The notes beneath the pieces are model-generated. The model saw nothing but the letters and a program-made list of their open reading frames with translations. It was not told the origin of the DNA and ran no database searches. The translations under genes were made by a program, and so were the position numbers. Shown one piece after another: positions 33,164-42,334 of a stretch of 63,840 nucleotides of DNA. How positions within the stretch are numbered: the first letter of the stretch is position 1; each line of letters begins with the position of its first letter. The DNA comes from Methanobacteriota archaeon (lineage in GTDB: Archaea; Thermoplasmatota; Poseidoniia; Poseidoniales; Thalassarchaeaceae): the NCBI GenBank assembly GCA_016845365.1, contig JAERST010000010.1:1-63840 (forward strand), given 5' to 3'.

Positions 33164-34411
33164 ATGGCCGACCTGCTGAGCCGTCTGGGGGGCGCCGACC
33201 GCTGGGTTCTCGAGCGCTTGTGCGCGGAGGGCGATGCTTGGGTGGTCGGCGGCTGGGTTCGCGATTCGCTGGCTGGACTCGAGCCGGGCGAGATGGATAT
33301 CGCTACCACTCTGAGGCCGGCTCGCGTCGCTGAGATTTTTTTGCGGACCGTGCCCGTTGGTGCTGCCTTTGGCACGGTGCTCGTTTTGCCTGATGAGGGG
33401 GTGGGTGAGGCGCAGGTCGAGCCCTCATGGGAGGTGACGACCCTGCGCAGTGATGGCAGCTATGGTGATGGTCGCCGACCTGACGAAGTTGAATTCGGCG
33501 ACGATATTTTGGAGGATCTCGCGCGCCGAGATTTCACGATTAATGCCATGGCGCTCGATCCTAGGAGTGGCGAGGTCATCGATCCCTTTGGTGGGAAGGA
33601 TGACCTCGAGGCCGGCATCGTCCGCGCGGTCGGAGATGCCGGCGAGCGATTGGGTGAGGATGGTTTGCGCATCATGCGAGCCTTCCGCTTCCTCGATGGT
33701 GGAGAAGTTGGGGCTAGGGAATTGGATGGCTCACTGGCTGATGCAATCGCTGCGAATCTCTCGATGCTCGACAAGGTTTCAGCCGAGCGGAAGTGGTCTG
33801 AGTTGCAACGGGTAATGCAAGGAGCTCGGCGAGTTGAAGTTCTGCGAATGATGGCTGATGCAGGTGTTCTCGCAGCGATTCTACCCGAGGTCGAAATCAC
33901 ACTCAGCGAGCGATTCTCTGGCCAACCCGCAATCGACCTCGCCTTACTCTGCTGTGATGATTCGCGCTCGGGCGCGAAGCTCGCAGCGCAGCTCAAATCG
34001 ACGCTCAAATTATCCAATGTTGAGGCAGCGAGCGTCGCCTTCTTGCACGACCTTCAATGTGAAGATTTAGTGCAGGAAATCGCAATACTTCGCCGCTTCA
34101 ACGCCGCACTTTCGGCGCAGATGAAATCAGATTTTGTAGCATATTTCGGCGGCTCGGGAGCAGAATACGCCACAGCCGCCGCAGCCGTTGCGCCGCCTCG
34201 AGCAGGAAACAAGCCTCTCGTCGGCGGCGAAGCCCTGATGCAGGCTACCGGACTCTCCGCCGGACCTCGATTAGGTCGCCTCAAGGGCTGGCTTCACCGA
34301 CGCCAAATCGAGGAAGACTTGGCGACTGCCGATGAGGTGCTCGCCCTGCTCGACTCGATAGATTGGCAGTCGGGTGAACCCGAGTCCTGGCCGGCTCTGG
34401 CTTGGCCTTGA
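33164..34411 (+). CDS. Class II (bacterial-type) CCA-adding enzyme / poly(A) polymerase family
   Basis: 415 residues. Nucleotidyltransferase core: WVVGGWVRDSLAGLEPGEMDI (GG and DxD-type metal site), ARRDFTINAMALDP, EVIDPFGGKDDLEAGIVRAVG, ERLGEDGLRIMRAFRF and MLDKVSAERKWSELQRVM, the class II signatures. Archaea normally carry the unrelated class I enzyme, so this gene looks transferred from bacteria. All five tRNA genes in the window encode CCA, so its job may be CCA repair or RNA tailing. The C-terminal region has no intact HD domain. Confidence 0.87.
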   Translation: MADLLSRLGGADRWVLERLCAEGDAWVVGGWVRDSLAGLEPGEMDIATTLRPARVAEIFLRTVPVGAAFGTVLVLPDEGVGEAQVEPSWEVTTLRSDGSYGDGRRPDEVEFGDDILEDLARRDFTINAMALDPRSGEVIDPFGGKDDLEAGIVRAVGDAGERLGEDGLRIMRAFRFLDGGEVGARELDGSLADAIAANLSMLDKVSAERKWSELQRVMQGARRVEVLRMMADAGVLAAILPEVEITLSERFSGQPAIDLALLCCDDSRSGAKLAAQLKSTLKLSNVEAASVAFLHDLQCEDLVQEIAILRRFNAALSAQMKSDFVAYFGGSGAEYATAAAAVAPPRAGNKPLVGGEALMQATGLSAGPRLGRLKGWLHRRQIEEDLATADEVLALLDSIDWQSGEPESWPALAWP

Positions 34412-34412
34412 T

Positions 34413-34970
34413 TCAGTACTCAATCTCATTCAGGTACTCGATGTACTCAGCAGCATTGAGGAATTGGTCCTCATCAAATTCGTGAGGCTTGACGATGAGG
34501 AACCATCCATCAGCGTAGGCATCATCGTTCGCAAGGTCTGCATTATCCTCGACCTCACCATTGAGTTCGAGCACCTTGCAGGGGAATGGTGCGTTGATTA
34601 GGAGACGGTCGTCGATGGTTCGGATGGTTACCAATAACTCACCGATTCCAATCTCATGACCCGCACCGTTTGAGTCCGAGTCTGGATCGCTATCGTCTGT
34701 GTCCTTTGGAGCTCCCTCGTCATCGAGGACGAAGTCACTTGTGTCCTGAGGGTGAGGAAGAATGACGCGGACGACATCGCCGTAATCGGCTCGGATGAAT
34801 TCCGACATTCCGACCTTGACGGTTCCTTCCTTTTCATCGATCAACTGTAACCACAGGTGCTCGAGGGTGTAGCGGCGGTCGTGGGCGACTCCGAACTCGA
34901 AGTAATCGGACTCTGACATCTTCATCTCCGACCGCCCGCTCTTGACGTCTGATTTGAATGATTCGTTCAT
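34413..34970 (-). CDS. Glycine cleavage H-like protein lacking the lipoyl lysine
   Basis: 185 residues from ATG 34970 (ATG 34925 is possible). GcvH plan: RYTLEHLWLQL, TVKVGMSEFIRADYGDVVRVILP, then LLVTIRTIDDRLLINAPFPC and DGWFLIVKP. In ordinary H protein the hairpin reads ESVKAxSDIYAP with a lipoyl Lys; here the aligned residue is Asp120 and no nearby Lys fits. A ~25-residue acidic insertion (DDSDPDSDSNGAG) also separates the two halves. It therefore probably does not carry lipoate. Divergent from an acyl-CoA dehydrogenase. Confidence 0.72.
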   Translation of the reverse strand: MNESFKSDVKSGRSEMKMSESDYFEFGVAHDRRYTLEHLWLQLIDEKEGTVKVGMSEFIRADYGDVVRVILPHPQDTSDFVLDDEGAPKDTDDSDPDSDSNGAGHEIGIGELLVTIRTIDDRLLINAPFPCKVLELNGEVEDNADLANDDAYADGWFLIVKPHEFDEDQFLNAAEYIEYLNEIEY

Positions 34971-35041
34971 AGAGTGAGAGATTAGGGGTCCACTGCGATG
35001 GATTAACAACGGGGCCGCGCTCGGTGGAACGAGGAATCGAG

Positions 35042-36217
35042 ATGGACTTCGCGGAAACCGAGGAACAAGGAATGATTCGCGAGATGGTTCGGGACTTTGC
35101 GGAGGAGGTTTTGGCTCCGACTTGCCTTGAGCGTGACCGCGCACAGAAGCCTCCGCTCGATGAGTGGGCTGCGTTTTGTGAATACGGATTGCAAGGCGTG
35201 ACGATTCCTGAGGAATACGGCGGAAATCCAGTCGATGATATTTCGGAAGCGATTATCGTCGAAGAATTGGCTCGTGTCGACCCCTCCTTCTCGGTCATGT
35301 TCTGCGTTCACGTCGGGCTCTGCTCGAAGACTATCGCGCTGCACGGAAATGATGACCAAAAGCAGCGCTACTTGACCCGCTTGGCAGCGGGTGAGATCGG
35401 CGCCTACTCACTTTCTGAGGCTGGCGCCGGGACTGACGCGGCAGCTCTCGGCTGCCGCGCAAAGCTCAGCGAGGACGGTTCACACTGGGTATTGAACGGC
35501 GAGAAGATGTGGGTGACGAATGGTGCGAGTGCGGATATTTACGTGCTCTTTGCCAAGGACGTTGACCACCCGGATTACGGCGTCAAGAAGCACGGTGGGA
35601 CGACGGCGTTCATCGTCGATTCGAGCATGGAAGGATTCAGCGTCGGCAAGAAAGAAGACAAGCTCGGTATTCGCTCATCGGATACCTGCGTTTTGCTCCT
35701 CGATGATTGCAAGGTGCCGGCTGAGAACGTGCTGAAAGATGCCGGCAAGGGCTTCCCGATCGCGATGAATGCGCTCGACAACTCGCGTATCGGTATCGCC
35801 GCTCAGGCGCTTGGAATCGCACAGGGCGCGTACGAAGCGGCGCTCAATTACGCGCACGAGAGGGTTGCCTTTGGCAAGCCTATCGCTCATCACCAAACGA
35901 TTGGAAATTACCTCGCCGACATGGCGACTCAAACCGAGGCGGCGCGCATGATGGTGTACAAGGCGGCTTGGGCTAAGCAGCGACATTACGAGGATGGCGC
36001 GCCGCGCCACTCGAAGGAAGCGAGCATGGCGAAATTGTTCGCCGGCGACACGGCGATGTGGGTCTCTGAGCGGGCTGTGCAGGTGCTCGGCGGCTACGGC
36101 TACACGACCGATTTCCCAGTCGAGCGCTTCTTCCGCGATGCTAAGATTACTCAGATTTACGAAGGGACTCAAGAGGTTCAGCGCATCGTCATCAATCGCG
36201 CGATTTCACCACAGTGA
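35042..36217 (+). CDS. Acyl-CoA dehydrogenase
   Basis: 391 residues from ATG 35042, preceded by SD-like GAGGAA. Full ACAD plan: helical N-terminus (EEQGMIREMVRDFAEEVLAP), FAD/substrate strand AYSLSEAGAGTDAAAL and WVTNGASADIYVLFA, and C-terminal helices with YGYTTDFPVERFFRDAKITQIYEGTQEVQR. The catalytic Glu is in YEGTQE. It oxidises an acyl-CoA and passes electrons to ETF, present at 44051-45738. Most like short/branched-chain or butyryl-CoA enzymes; the exact substrate is open. Confidence 0.93.
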   Translation: MDFAETEEQGMIREMVRDFAEEVLAPTCLERDRAQKPPLDEWAAFCEYGLQGVTIPEEYGGNPVDDISEAIIVEELARVDPSFSVMFCVHVGLCSKTIALHGNDDQKQRYLTRLAAGEIGAYSLSEAGAGTDAAALGCRAKLSEDGSHWVLNGEKMWVTNGASADIYVLFAKDVDHPDYGVKKHGGTTAFIVDSSMEGFSVGKKEDKLGIRSSDTCVLLLDDCKVPAENVLKDAGKGFPIAMNALDNSRIGIAAQALGIAQGAYEAALNYAHERVAFGKPIAHHQTIGNYLADMATQTEAARMMVYKAAWAKQRHYEDGAPRHSKEASMAKLFAGDTAMWVSERAVQVLGGYGYTTDFPVERFFRDAKITQIYEGTQEVQRIVINRAISPQ

Positions 36218-36319
36218 ATTCAAACTGTTCGATTTAGGCGAGACAGGCGTGTCGCAATCGAGCAAAGAACGCGTAAAATGGTCCGAACTCGAGCGATGAA
36301 TCGGTGAAACGATTCGAAC

Positions 36320-37870
36320 TCAAGCGATGAAAGCGTACTTTCGCTGACCTTCGAGGACGCCCTCGCCGCCGATGGCGACTAGTGCAAACTCGTCGATTGG
36401 CTCGACAACCGAGTCCTTCTGGGAGCCACGGTGCAAGCGCTCGTAGACATCCTTGTCCAACGGCGTGCGAGCCGAAAGGCGCTCGAAGAGGTTGAAGCGA
36501 GCAGAAATCTCGCGCCATTCAGGCTGAACGATTCCCTCGAAGACCTTGGCCTTCGCACCCGAGCCGTAGCCACAAAGTCCGACGCGCTTGCCTTCCATCT
36601 CGACCCCGTCGAGATAATCGGTCTCCATCGTTGACATCAAAGCGAGGAAAATCGAGCCTGTGTATTGGTTGCCAATCAGGCTCGACGCGCGCTGAGTCTT
36701 CTCGATTCTGCGCTCGGAAAACTCACGGAAAGCCTCAGTCTTAGAAATCAAGCGGCGATACTTGTCGTTCGCCCGCTCGAATTCCTCTAATCCCTCAGGA
36801 GTGTCTTCGTAGTCCTCAGGGAAGGGCTCAGAGCCAATCTCAGCGACGATTTCCTCCCACATCGGCAGGTGGCGTCGGTCGTGGCGGAAGACATCCGGGA
36901 ACATGCGCTTGCCTTGGAAGGCGTATGGTAAGTGAACGATGATTCGGTTCCACTGCTCGGTCAGAATTTCGTCATTTTCCGGGTCGTAACGGCCTGAATT
37001 GATTGCCTTTTGGCGGAAGTTCACGAATGCGGTCTTCACCGACTCTGAGTAACAGCGATTGGAGAATTGCCCATCGAAGACCGGCGTATCCTTGTGCACC
37101 TTGAGAGTGTGCGATTCGAACATGATATCGTCCTTCTTTGAGGAGGTTGGGAGGATTGCGAGAATTTTCTCGACCAATCCTTCCTTCTTCGGCTCGCCGG
37201 CTTCTTCAGCTAAGTCGAGAACATTCTCGACGACGGTCTTCATCTCGATTTCGCGTCGAGGCTTGAAGAAGTCGTGAACAGGCATAGTCGAGACGCCCCA
37301 ATTGTCTGGAATCTCGATGAGGCGCGGATTGTGACGAATCAGCACCGCGCCGCCACCAGCACCCTGAGTGTACTCACCAGATGAGCCGAGGTCATACTTT
37401 GCATTGTCAGCGAAGACGACGATTCCGATGCGGTCCTCGTCTTCGCCACCGCGGGCGACCCAATCGAGGGTATTGTGCATGGCGTCGACCGCGCCAATAC
37501 AAGCGAAAGTTAGGTCGACGACGTCGCAATTTCGGAAGCAATCCTTGCCGTAGGTATCGTCGTAGCGCTGCTCGAGCATATCCATGATGTAAGTCGCAGT
37601 TGGTTTTGCACCATCGAGAGCAGATTCTGTTCCAAGATAGATGCGACCGATTCGGTTAGGGTCGAGGTTATTTCGGTCGATGAGGCGCGCACATGCGTTC
37701 GCGCCCATAGTCGCTGTATCCTCGTGGGCGTCCGGAATCGCCATTGCAGTCAGCCCAAGTCCCTTGTTCAACTTGCCAAAATCCGCTCCGCGGAATTCCG
37801 CGAAATCCTTCATGTCGAAGTAGAGCTTCGGGAAGTGGATCGCGATATCGTCGATTCCAACGCCAGTCAT
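36320..37870 (-). CDS. Hydroxymethylglutaryl-CoA synthase
   Basis: 516 residues. Thiolase-like fold: IYLGTESALDGAKP, VDLTFACIGAVDAMHNTL with the catalytic Cys, GSSGEYTQGAGGGAVLI, HLPYAFQGKRMFP with the catalytic His, and LCGYGSGAKAKVFEG. It joins acetoacetyl-CoA and acetyl-CoA for mevalonate and archaeal isoprenoid lipids. It is much longer than the usual ~350-residue archaeal enzyme and nearer the bacterial/eukaryotic MvaS class. Convergent with the acyl-CoA dehydrogenase. Confidence 0.92.
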   Translation of the reverse strand: MTGVGIDDIAIHFPKLYFDMKDFAEFRGADFGKLNKGLGLTAMAIPDAHEDTATMGANACARLIDRNNLDPNRIGRIYLGTESALDGAKPTATYIMDMLEQRYDDTYGKDCFRNCDVVDLTFACIGAVDAMHNTLDWVARGGEDEDRIGIVVFADNAKYDLGSSGEYTQGAGGGAVLIRHNPRLIEIPDNWGVSTMPVHDFFKPRREIEMKTVVENVLDLAEEAGEPKKEGLVEKILAILPTSSKKDDIMFESHTLKVHKDTPVFDGQFSNRCYSESVKTAFVNFRQKAINSGRYDPENDEILTEQWNRIIVHLPYAFQGKRMFPDVFRHDRRHLPMWEEIVAEIGSEPFPEDYEDTPEGLEEFERANDKYRRLISKTEAFREFSERRIEKTQRASSLIGNQYTGSIFLALMSTMETDYLDGVEMEGKRVGLCGYGSGAKAKVFEGIVQPEWREISARFNLFERLSARTPLDKDVYERLHRGSQKDSVVEPIDEFALVAIGGEGVLEGQRKYAFIA

Positions 37871-37959
37871 AGTACAGTCTCCTGTATTCGGCCGCCGTGA
37901 GGGGAGTCTTATGATACCTGTGGCGGTTTTTCAGCACTCGATGCAGAAGTGGAATCGCA

Positions 37960-39081
37960 TCACTGCGAGCCGGTCATACGGTTAACTTCGTCGAGCAGTG
38001 CGCTGTTTTCATCAAAATGCTCAACAACGGGCGATAAGACCTCTGCCAGACCCCGCGCAACCGCCATTTTTGCATCGAATGGGTGGACATCGCCGCTGCC
38101 CACAGCGGCGATGAGCGAGCCGAGGTCGGTCCAAGTGCTCGGTTCTCCAAACTCCGGCTTCGGCTCGACCCTCAATTCTCCCTTGTACGGTAGGACGATG
38201 TGCTCAGCAATTTCGTAGACCGGGGAGTCAGCGTTGCCAACCTCGAGGAAGGCCTTGCGGAATTTTTTCTCGATTTTCTTCGGCGTATCGTGGACGAAAA
38301 TCGCGTTATTTGGGTCAGACTTTGACATCTTGTGGTCGAAGGAATCCATCCTGCCACCGCCCTTACCTTTGAGTCCCGAAAGCATCGGCGTGTGAATGCA
38401 GGTCGCCTTGGTCCAACCATTGCGGTCGGCTACCTCGCGCATGTACATGTGCGCCTTGCGTTGGTCCATGCCGCCGAATGCGATATCGATGTCTAATTCG
38501 AAGATGTCAGCCGCTTGCATTGGTGGATAGAAGAAGGCGGCGAGATCGTCGTCCGAGGAGTCTTCTGAACGACCCATGATGCTGAATGTGCGGCGGGCGC
38601 GGTTGAGACTCATTCCCTTGGAGCAGCGCAATACTCGCTCCCAGTACGCGCCCGAGTCCATCACTTCACTGGCGCGGATGAAGCGGAGTTGGCCAGCGCC
38701 GTTCCCCTCTTCTGGAAAGTCGAGAAGGACGCGGAAAACTTCGGACATATAGTCGCCCGCGATGCCGATTTTTTCCATATCGCGGCCGAATTTATCGTTG
38801 ACCCAAGCATGCCAGTCGGCGAGCAGAATCAGGACGTTGACGCCTTCTGCGAGCATGTTTCGAATAGTCTCGGCAAGGATAACCCAACCGAGGTGGGCCT
38901 TGCCGCTGGGTTCGAGCCCGATATAGGCTCGAACCATATCGTCGTCGCCGTGACTCTTGCCGCCAGCAAGAACCCCTGCAAGGTGCTCGACGCCGACAAT
39001 TTCCTCGACGTTCGAGAACATTCTCTCGACCGTTGCACGAACCTCAGAATCGAAGTCAGCGAGCGCGTCGGAGGAACTCAT
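37960..39081 (-). CDS. tyrS: Tyrosine--tRNA ligase, archaeal type
   Basis: 373 residues from ATG 39081, which clears the upstream stop; GTG 39090 is less likely. Class I signatures: RAYIGLEPSGKAHLGW (HIGH-type HLGW), LLADWHAWVNDKFG, YPPMQAADIF, AFGGMDQRKAHMYMRE and FDHKMSKSDPN (KMSKS). It charges tRNA-Tyr. It starts 9 bases after the stop of the conserved hypothetical upstream, so they form an operon. Confidence 0.95.
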   Translation of the reverse strand: MSSSDALADFDSEVRATVERMFSNVEEIVGVEHLAGVLAGGKSHGDDDMVRAYIGLEPSGKAHLGWVILAETIRNMLAEGVNVLILLADWHAWVNDKFGRDMEKIGIAGDYMSEVFRVLLDFPEEGNGAGQLRFIRASEVMDSGAYWERVLRCSKGMSLNRARRTFSIMGRSEDSSDDDLAAFFYPPMQAADIFELDIDIAFGGMDQRKAHMYMREVADRNGWTKATCIHTPMLSGLKGKGGGRMDSFDHKMSKSDPNNAIFVHDTPKKIEKKFRKAFLEVGNADSPVYEIAEHIVLPYKGELRVEPKPEFGEPSTWTDLGSLIAAVGSGDVHPFDAKMAVARGLAEVLSPVVEHFDENSALLDEVNRMTGSQ

Positions 39082-39090
39082 CGGTACCAC

Positions 39091-39609
39091 TCAGGCGTTC
39101 ATCAGTTTGTTGAGTTTCTCACCGCGACCGGCGGCGCGAGTGTTATCGTTATCAGCAAGCGCCGCCTCGATTTCCTCAATCAAAGCCTCCGCTTGTGATT
39201 GGATTTCGTGGCTCACATTATCTGACATGCTCATGAAATGACGAGCTGCTGAGACAGCCGACTTTGCCTTCGAGGCCTTCTTGGCCCATTCCTTGGCCTT
39301 ATCTCCGCGTTGCTTGGAATTGTATCCAGTGGCCTCGTCGAGGAATGTGGTCCAGCGCTTGCGTGTGTCGCGGGCGCGGACCATTGCATCAGCATCGTCG
39401 AAATTAGGTGGAACATTGGTCACATCGACGATGAGGGCTCCCTTCTCTGAGATGTGCCCTTCAATCGATGTCATGATGTCATGAGAGCCAGTGAAAGCAT
39501 TCTCGCCACTGGCCTCAATATTCTCAAAATGCTTGCTCGCCAAAGCCGCGAGACCGCCATCTGCTGTAATTTGCTTCACGAGTCCGCGCTTGACCTCGAA
39601 TCTCTCCAT
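39091..39609 (-). CDS. Archaeal conserved hypothetical, DUF5611-like
   Basis: 172 residues from ATG 39609 (MERFEVKRGLVKQI); the upstream open frame is a Gly/Pro leader overlapping the divergent gene. The N-terminal ~100 residues form a small alpha/beta domain that recalls DUF5611 of archaea from memory (xxFxVKRG start, ATGYNSKQRGDKAKEWAKKA). The C-terminal third is a helical, coiled-coil-prone region. Soluble. Directly upstream of tyrS on the same mRNA. Function unknown. Confidence 0.6.
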   Translation of the reverse strand: MERFEVKRGLVKQITADGGLAALASKHFENIEASGENAFTGSHDIMTSIEGHISEKGALIVDVTNVPPNFDDADAMVRARDTRKRWTTFLDEATGYNSKQRGDKAKEWAKKASKAKSAVSAARHFMSMSDNVSHEIQSQAEALIEEIEAALADNDNTRAAGRGEKLNKLMNA

Positions 39610-39711
39610 GAGCCAGCGCGAGGCGGACCCCGTCTTGAATCCTGCCGCCGGAACTGCTTGGCTTCCGCCCCCTCCCACACGCCTAAACCGAATCGCACTT
39701 TGCGCAGGCCC

Positions 39712-40965
39712 ATGCACGTGGCTGGGCAGGCTCAATCCGGCCAGAACAAGGTGAGAGTTCTCTCACCAGGTCTGTTTGCCGTCCTCGTCGTCCTGCTACT
39801 CGCCGGACCCAGCGTCTTAGCAACCTCAGCAGTCGAGCTCGGCGAGGGAATTTCACTCTCCGACGAGGACCTCGGTCTCAACGGCGTTGCAACCGATGTT
39901 GACGGTGAGACCGCCATCGTCTACGGAGCAGACGCATACGTGCGGGCCATGGATGCAGCCGACCCAACTCAACAAATCGACTTAGTCTGGCCCGGCTCCC
40001 AAGAATTACTCGACGCAGACTTCCATCCAGGTGGTCAGACCGCATTCGTAGTCGGCGAAGGTGGTCTGGTGCTTCGCTACGCAAAGCAAGACCAATCGCT
40101 TGAACGAGCAGCCGCGGAGTCAAGCCTCAACTTCTCAGACATCGTATCAGTTGCCTGGAATACCGGAGGTTCGTGGGCCTATGTGGGGAGCGCAGAGGGG
40201 CAAATCTGGAGGTTGAGAGCAGCCGAAGACGGGGGCGCAGAAGTCCATTCACTAGCCGGCGGAGGCACAAGCCCAATCATGGCCATGGACTGCCATCCGA
40301 CCATCATGATGTGCGTCATCGCAGCCGCGGTCGAAGGCATCGGAATCATCGAGCGCGACCATACTTTCACTTGGGTTGGAGGAACCGGTTATCCGTGGAC
40401 CGGAATCGATTGCCCGAGCGGAGAATCGAATTACTGCGTGGCTGTTGCCGACAATCAAGTGGTTGCGACTATCGAACTCAACCCCAACGACCTCAGCGCT
40501 TCAATTCCTAGCGTCAACCGACTCCCGGACGTCAACGCTTACTTCGTCGGAATCGAAGCCCAGCACGGAGACCGAACTCTCATCGCTGCAACCCCAGCGA
40601 GCCTAATCGAACATGACATCAGTCTGAATGCATCATTCCCATGGCTCGACTACAGCGATATCGACGACCTCAATCTCTCGAGTGACCGAATCGTCGGGAC
40701 TTGGTCAACCGGCCAAAACTCGGGGTGGATTGTGACCGCTCGCGGTTACCTCGTTCCATTTACCGCTCCAGAGGCCGGTGCCGCGAGTCTGCTCACCGTT
40801 TGGATAGCGCTGGCAATTCCTGCCGCGACCGGACTCGTCGTCCTCAGTCTCGTCTACGCATCCTCACCGAAACTGCGCGATTGGACAACCGAGCGCATCG
40901 GCAGCGATGAGGCGAAGAAGGAACTCGCTGCCCAGAAGCGCAAGCAGCGGCGCAGGCGCAACTGA
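39712..40965 (+). CDS. Exported beta-propeller protein with C-terminal membrane anchor
   Basis: 417 residues from ATG 39712. Signal peptide SPGLFAVLVVLLLAGPSVLA. WD/YVTN-like blades: DVDGETAIVYGADAYVRAMD, HPGGQTAFVVGEGGLVLRY, NTGGSWAYVGSAEGQIWRL, HPTIMMCVIAAAVEGIGII. A membrane helix (LLTVWIALAIPAATGLVVLSLVYA) and a strongly basic cytoplasmic end (KRKQRRRR) close the protein. Role unknown. Similar in idea to the cytoplasmic propeller at 45798-47306. Confidence 0.75.
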   Translation: MHVAGQAQSGQNKVRVLSPGLFAVLVVLLLAGPSVLATSAVELGEGISLSDEDLGLNGVATDVDGETAIVYGADAYVRAMDAADPTQQIDLVWPGSQELLDADFHPGGQTAFVVGEGGLVLRYAKQDQSLERAAAESSLNFSDIVSVAWNTGGSWAYVGSAEGQIWRLRAAEDGGAEVHSLAGGGTSPIMAMDCHPTIMMCVIAAAVEGIGIIERDHTFTWVGGTGYPWTGIDCPSGESNYCVAVADNQVVATIELNPNDLSASIPSVNRLPDVNAYFVGIEAQHGDRTLIAATPASLIEHDISLNASFPWLDYSDIDDLNLSSDRIVGTWSTGQNSGWIVTARGYLVPFTAPEAGAASLLTVWIALAIPAATGLVVLSLVYASSPKLRDWTTERIGSDEAKKELAAQKRKQRRRRN

Positions 40966-41093
40966 ACGATAGGGCGCCACTGAATCGAATCTCCTACCGT
41001 GGAATTTCGATCAACAAACAACGCGTCTACGGCGCGCTCGCTAAGCGGCGGCAACCTTCATGTGGGGTTGGCCGCGCGACGAGCCTGAAACCC

Positions 41094-42266
41094 ATGCCAT
41101 ACGAAGCCCTCGACTTCTACGATGTGGATTCGCTGCTGACCGAAGAGGAGCGAATGGTGCGCGACATGGTACGCGACTTCGTCGATGAGGAAGTCCTCCC
41201 AAAAATCGAGCACGCATGCCGCGATGGAGTCTTCCCAGACGAGTGGCGAGTGGCCCTCGGAGAGATGGGCGTTCTAGGAGCGCCACTCGAAGGCTATGGC
41301 TGCCCTGGACTCTCATACACAGCCTACGGAGTCATCTGCCGCGAACTCGAGCGTGGTGACAGTGGCCTGAGGTCCTTTGCGAGCGTTCAAGGAAGCCTTG
41401 GGATGTACCCGATTTGGGATTTCGGAAGTGAGGAGCAGAAGGAGTACTACCTGCCAAAGATGGCCAGCGGCGAGTGGGTCGGTTGCTTCGGACTCACCGA
41501 ACCCGATTACGGCTCAAACCCCGGCGACATGATCACCAAGGCCGAGGACAAGGGAGACCACTACCTGCTCAACGGCGCAAAAATGTGGATTACCAACGGC
41601 ACAATTGCTCAAGTTGCAGTCGTATGGGCAAAACTCGACGGCGTGATTCGCGGATTTATCGTCGAGGCGGGCGATGAGGGATTCTCAGCGCCCGAGATGA
41701 AGGGGAAGCACTCGCTGAAGGCGAGTGTGACGAGCGAGCTCGTCTTCCAAGATTGTAAGATTCCAAAGGACAGAATCCTGCCCAATGTCAAAGGACTTCG
41801 TGGACCGTTTTCTTGCCTCAACAACGCCCGCTACGGAATTTCGTGGGGTGCGGTCGGGGCGGCTCAGGCTTGCTTCGATTCCGCTAAGGATTACTCAATG
41901 AGCCGTATCCAATTTACACATCCAATTGCAAGTTACCAATTGGTTCAGAACAAATTGGCTTGGATGCTACGAGAAATCACCAAGGCACAATTGCTGGCTT
42001 ACCACCTTGGACAGAAGAAGGATGCTGGAACTTGGATTCCTGAACACATCTCTCTGGCGAAGATGAACAATGTTGACATCGCCCTCGAGATCGCTCGCGA
42101 GGCTCGTGATATGCACGGCGCGAACGGAATTCTCGATGAGTACTGTATCATGCGACACATGGCCAACCTCGAATCGGTCAAGACCTACGAAGGGACTCAC
42201 GATATCCACAACCTGATTCTCGGTCGGCACATCACCGGCATTCAGGCGTTCACTCGTGAACTCTGA
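41094..42266 (+). CDS. Acyl-CoA dehydrogenase, glutaryl-CoA dehydrogenase-like
   Basis: 390 residues. ACAD signatures: CFGLTEPDYGSNPGDM, KMWITNGTIAQVAVVWA, LNNARYGISWGAVGAAQAC (Arg-containing substrate loop of the GCDH branch), MHGANGILDEYCIMRHMANL and VKTYEGTHDIHNLILGRHITG with the catalytic Glu in YEGTHD. GCDH-type enzymes oxidise and decarboxylate glutaryl-CoA from Lys/Trp breakdown. Electrons would go to the ETF pair downstream. Confidence 0.9.
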   Translation: MPYEALDFYDVDSLLTEEERMVRDMVRDFVDEEVLPKIEHACRDGVFPDEWRVALGEMGVLGAPLEGYGCPGLSYTAYGVICRELERGDSGLRSFASVQGSLGMYPIWDFGSEEQKEYYLPKMASGEWVGCFGLTEPDYGSNPGDMITKAEDKGDHYLLNGAKMWITNGTIAQVAVVWAKLDGVIRGFIVEAGDEGFSAPEMKGKHSLKASVTSELVFQDCKIPKDRILPNVKGLRGPFSCLNNARYGISWGAVGAAQACFDSAKDYSMSRIQFTHPIASYQLVQNKLAWMLREITKAQLLAYHLGQKKDAGTWIPEHISLAKMNNVDIALEIAREARDMHGANGILDEYCIMRHMANLESVKTYEGTHDIHNLILGRHITGIQAFTREL

Positions 42267-42334
42267 TTCAACGGGTACCCTTTGAATCGTATTTTTTGCG
42301 AATGCTGAAAGCGATTGACACTACCCGCTGACCG

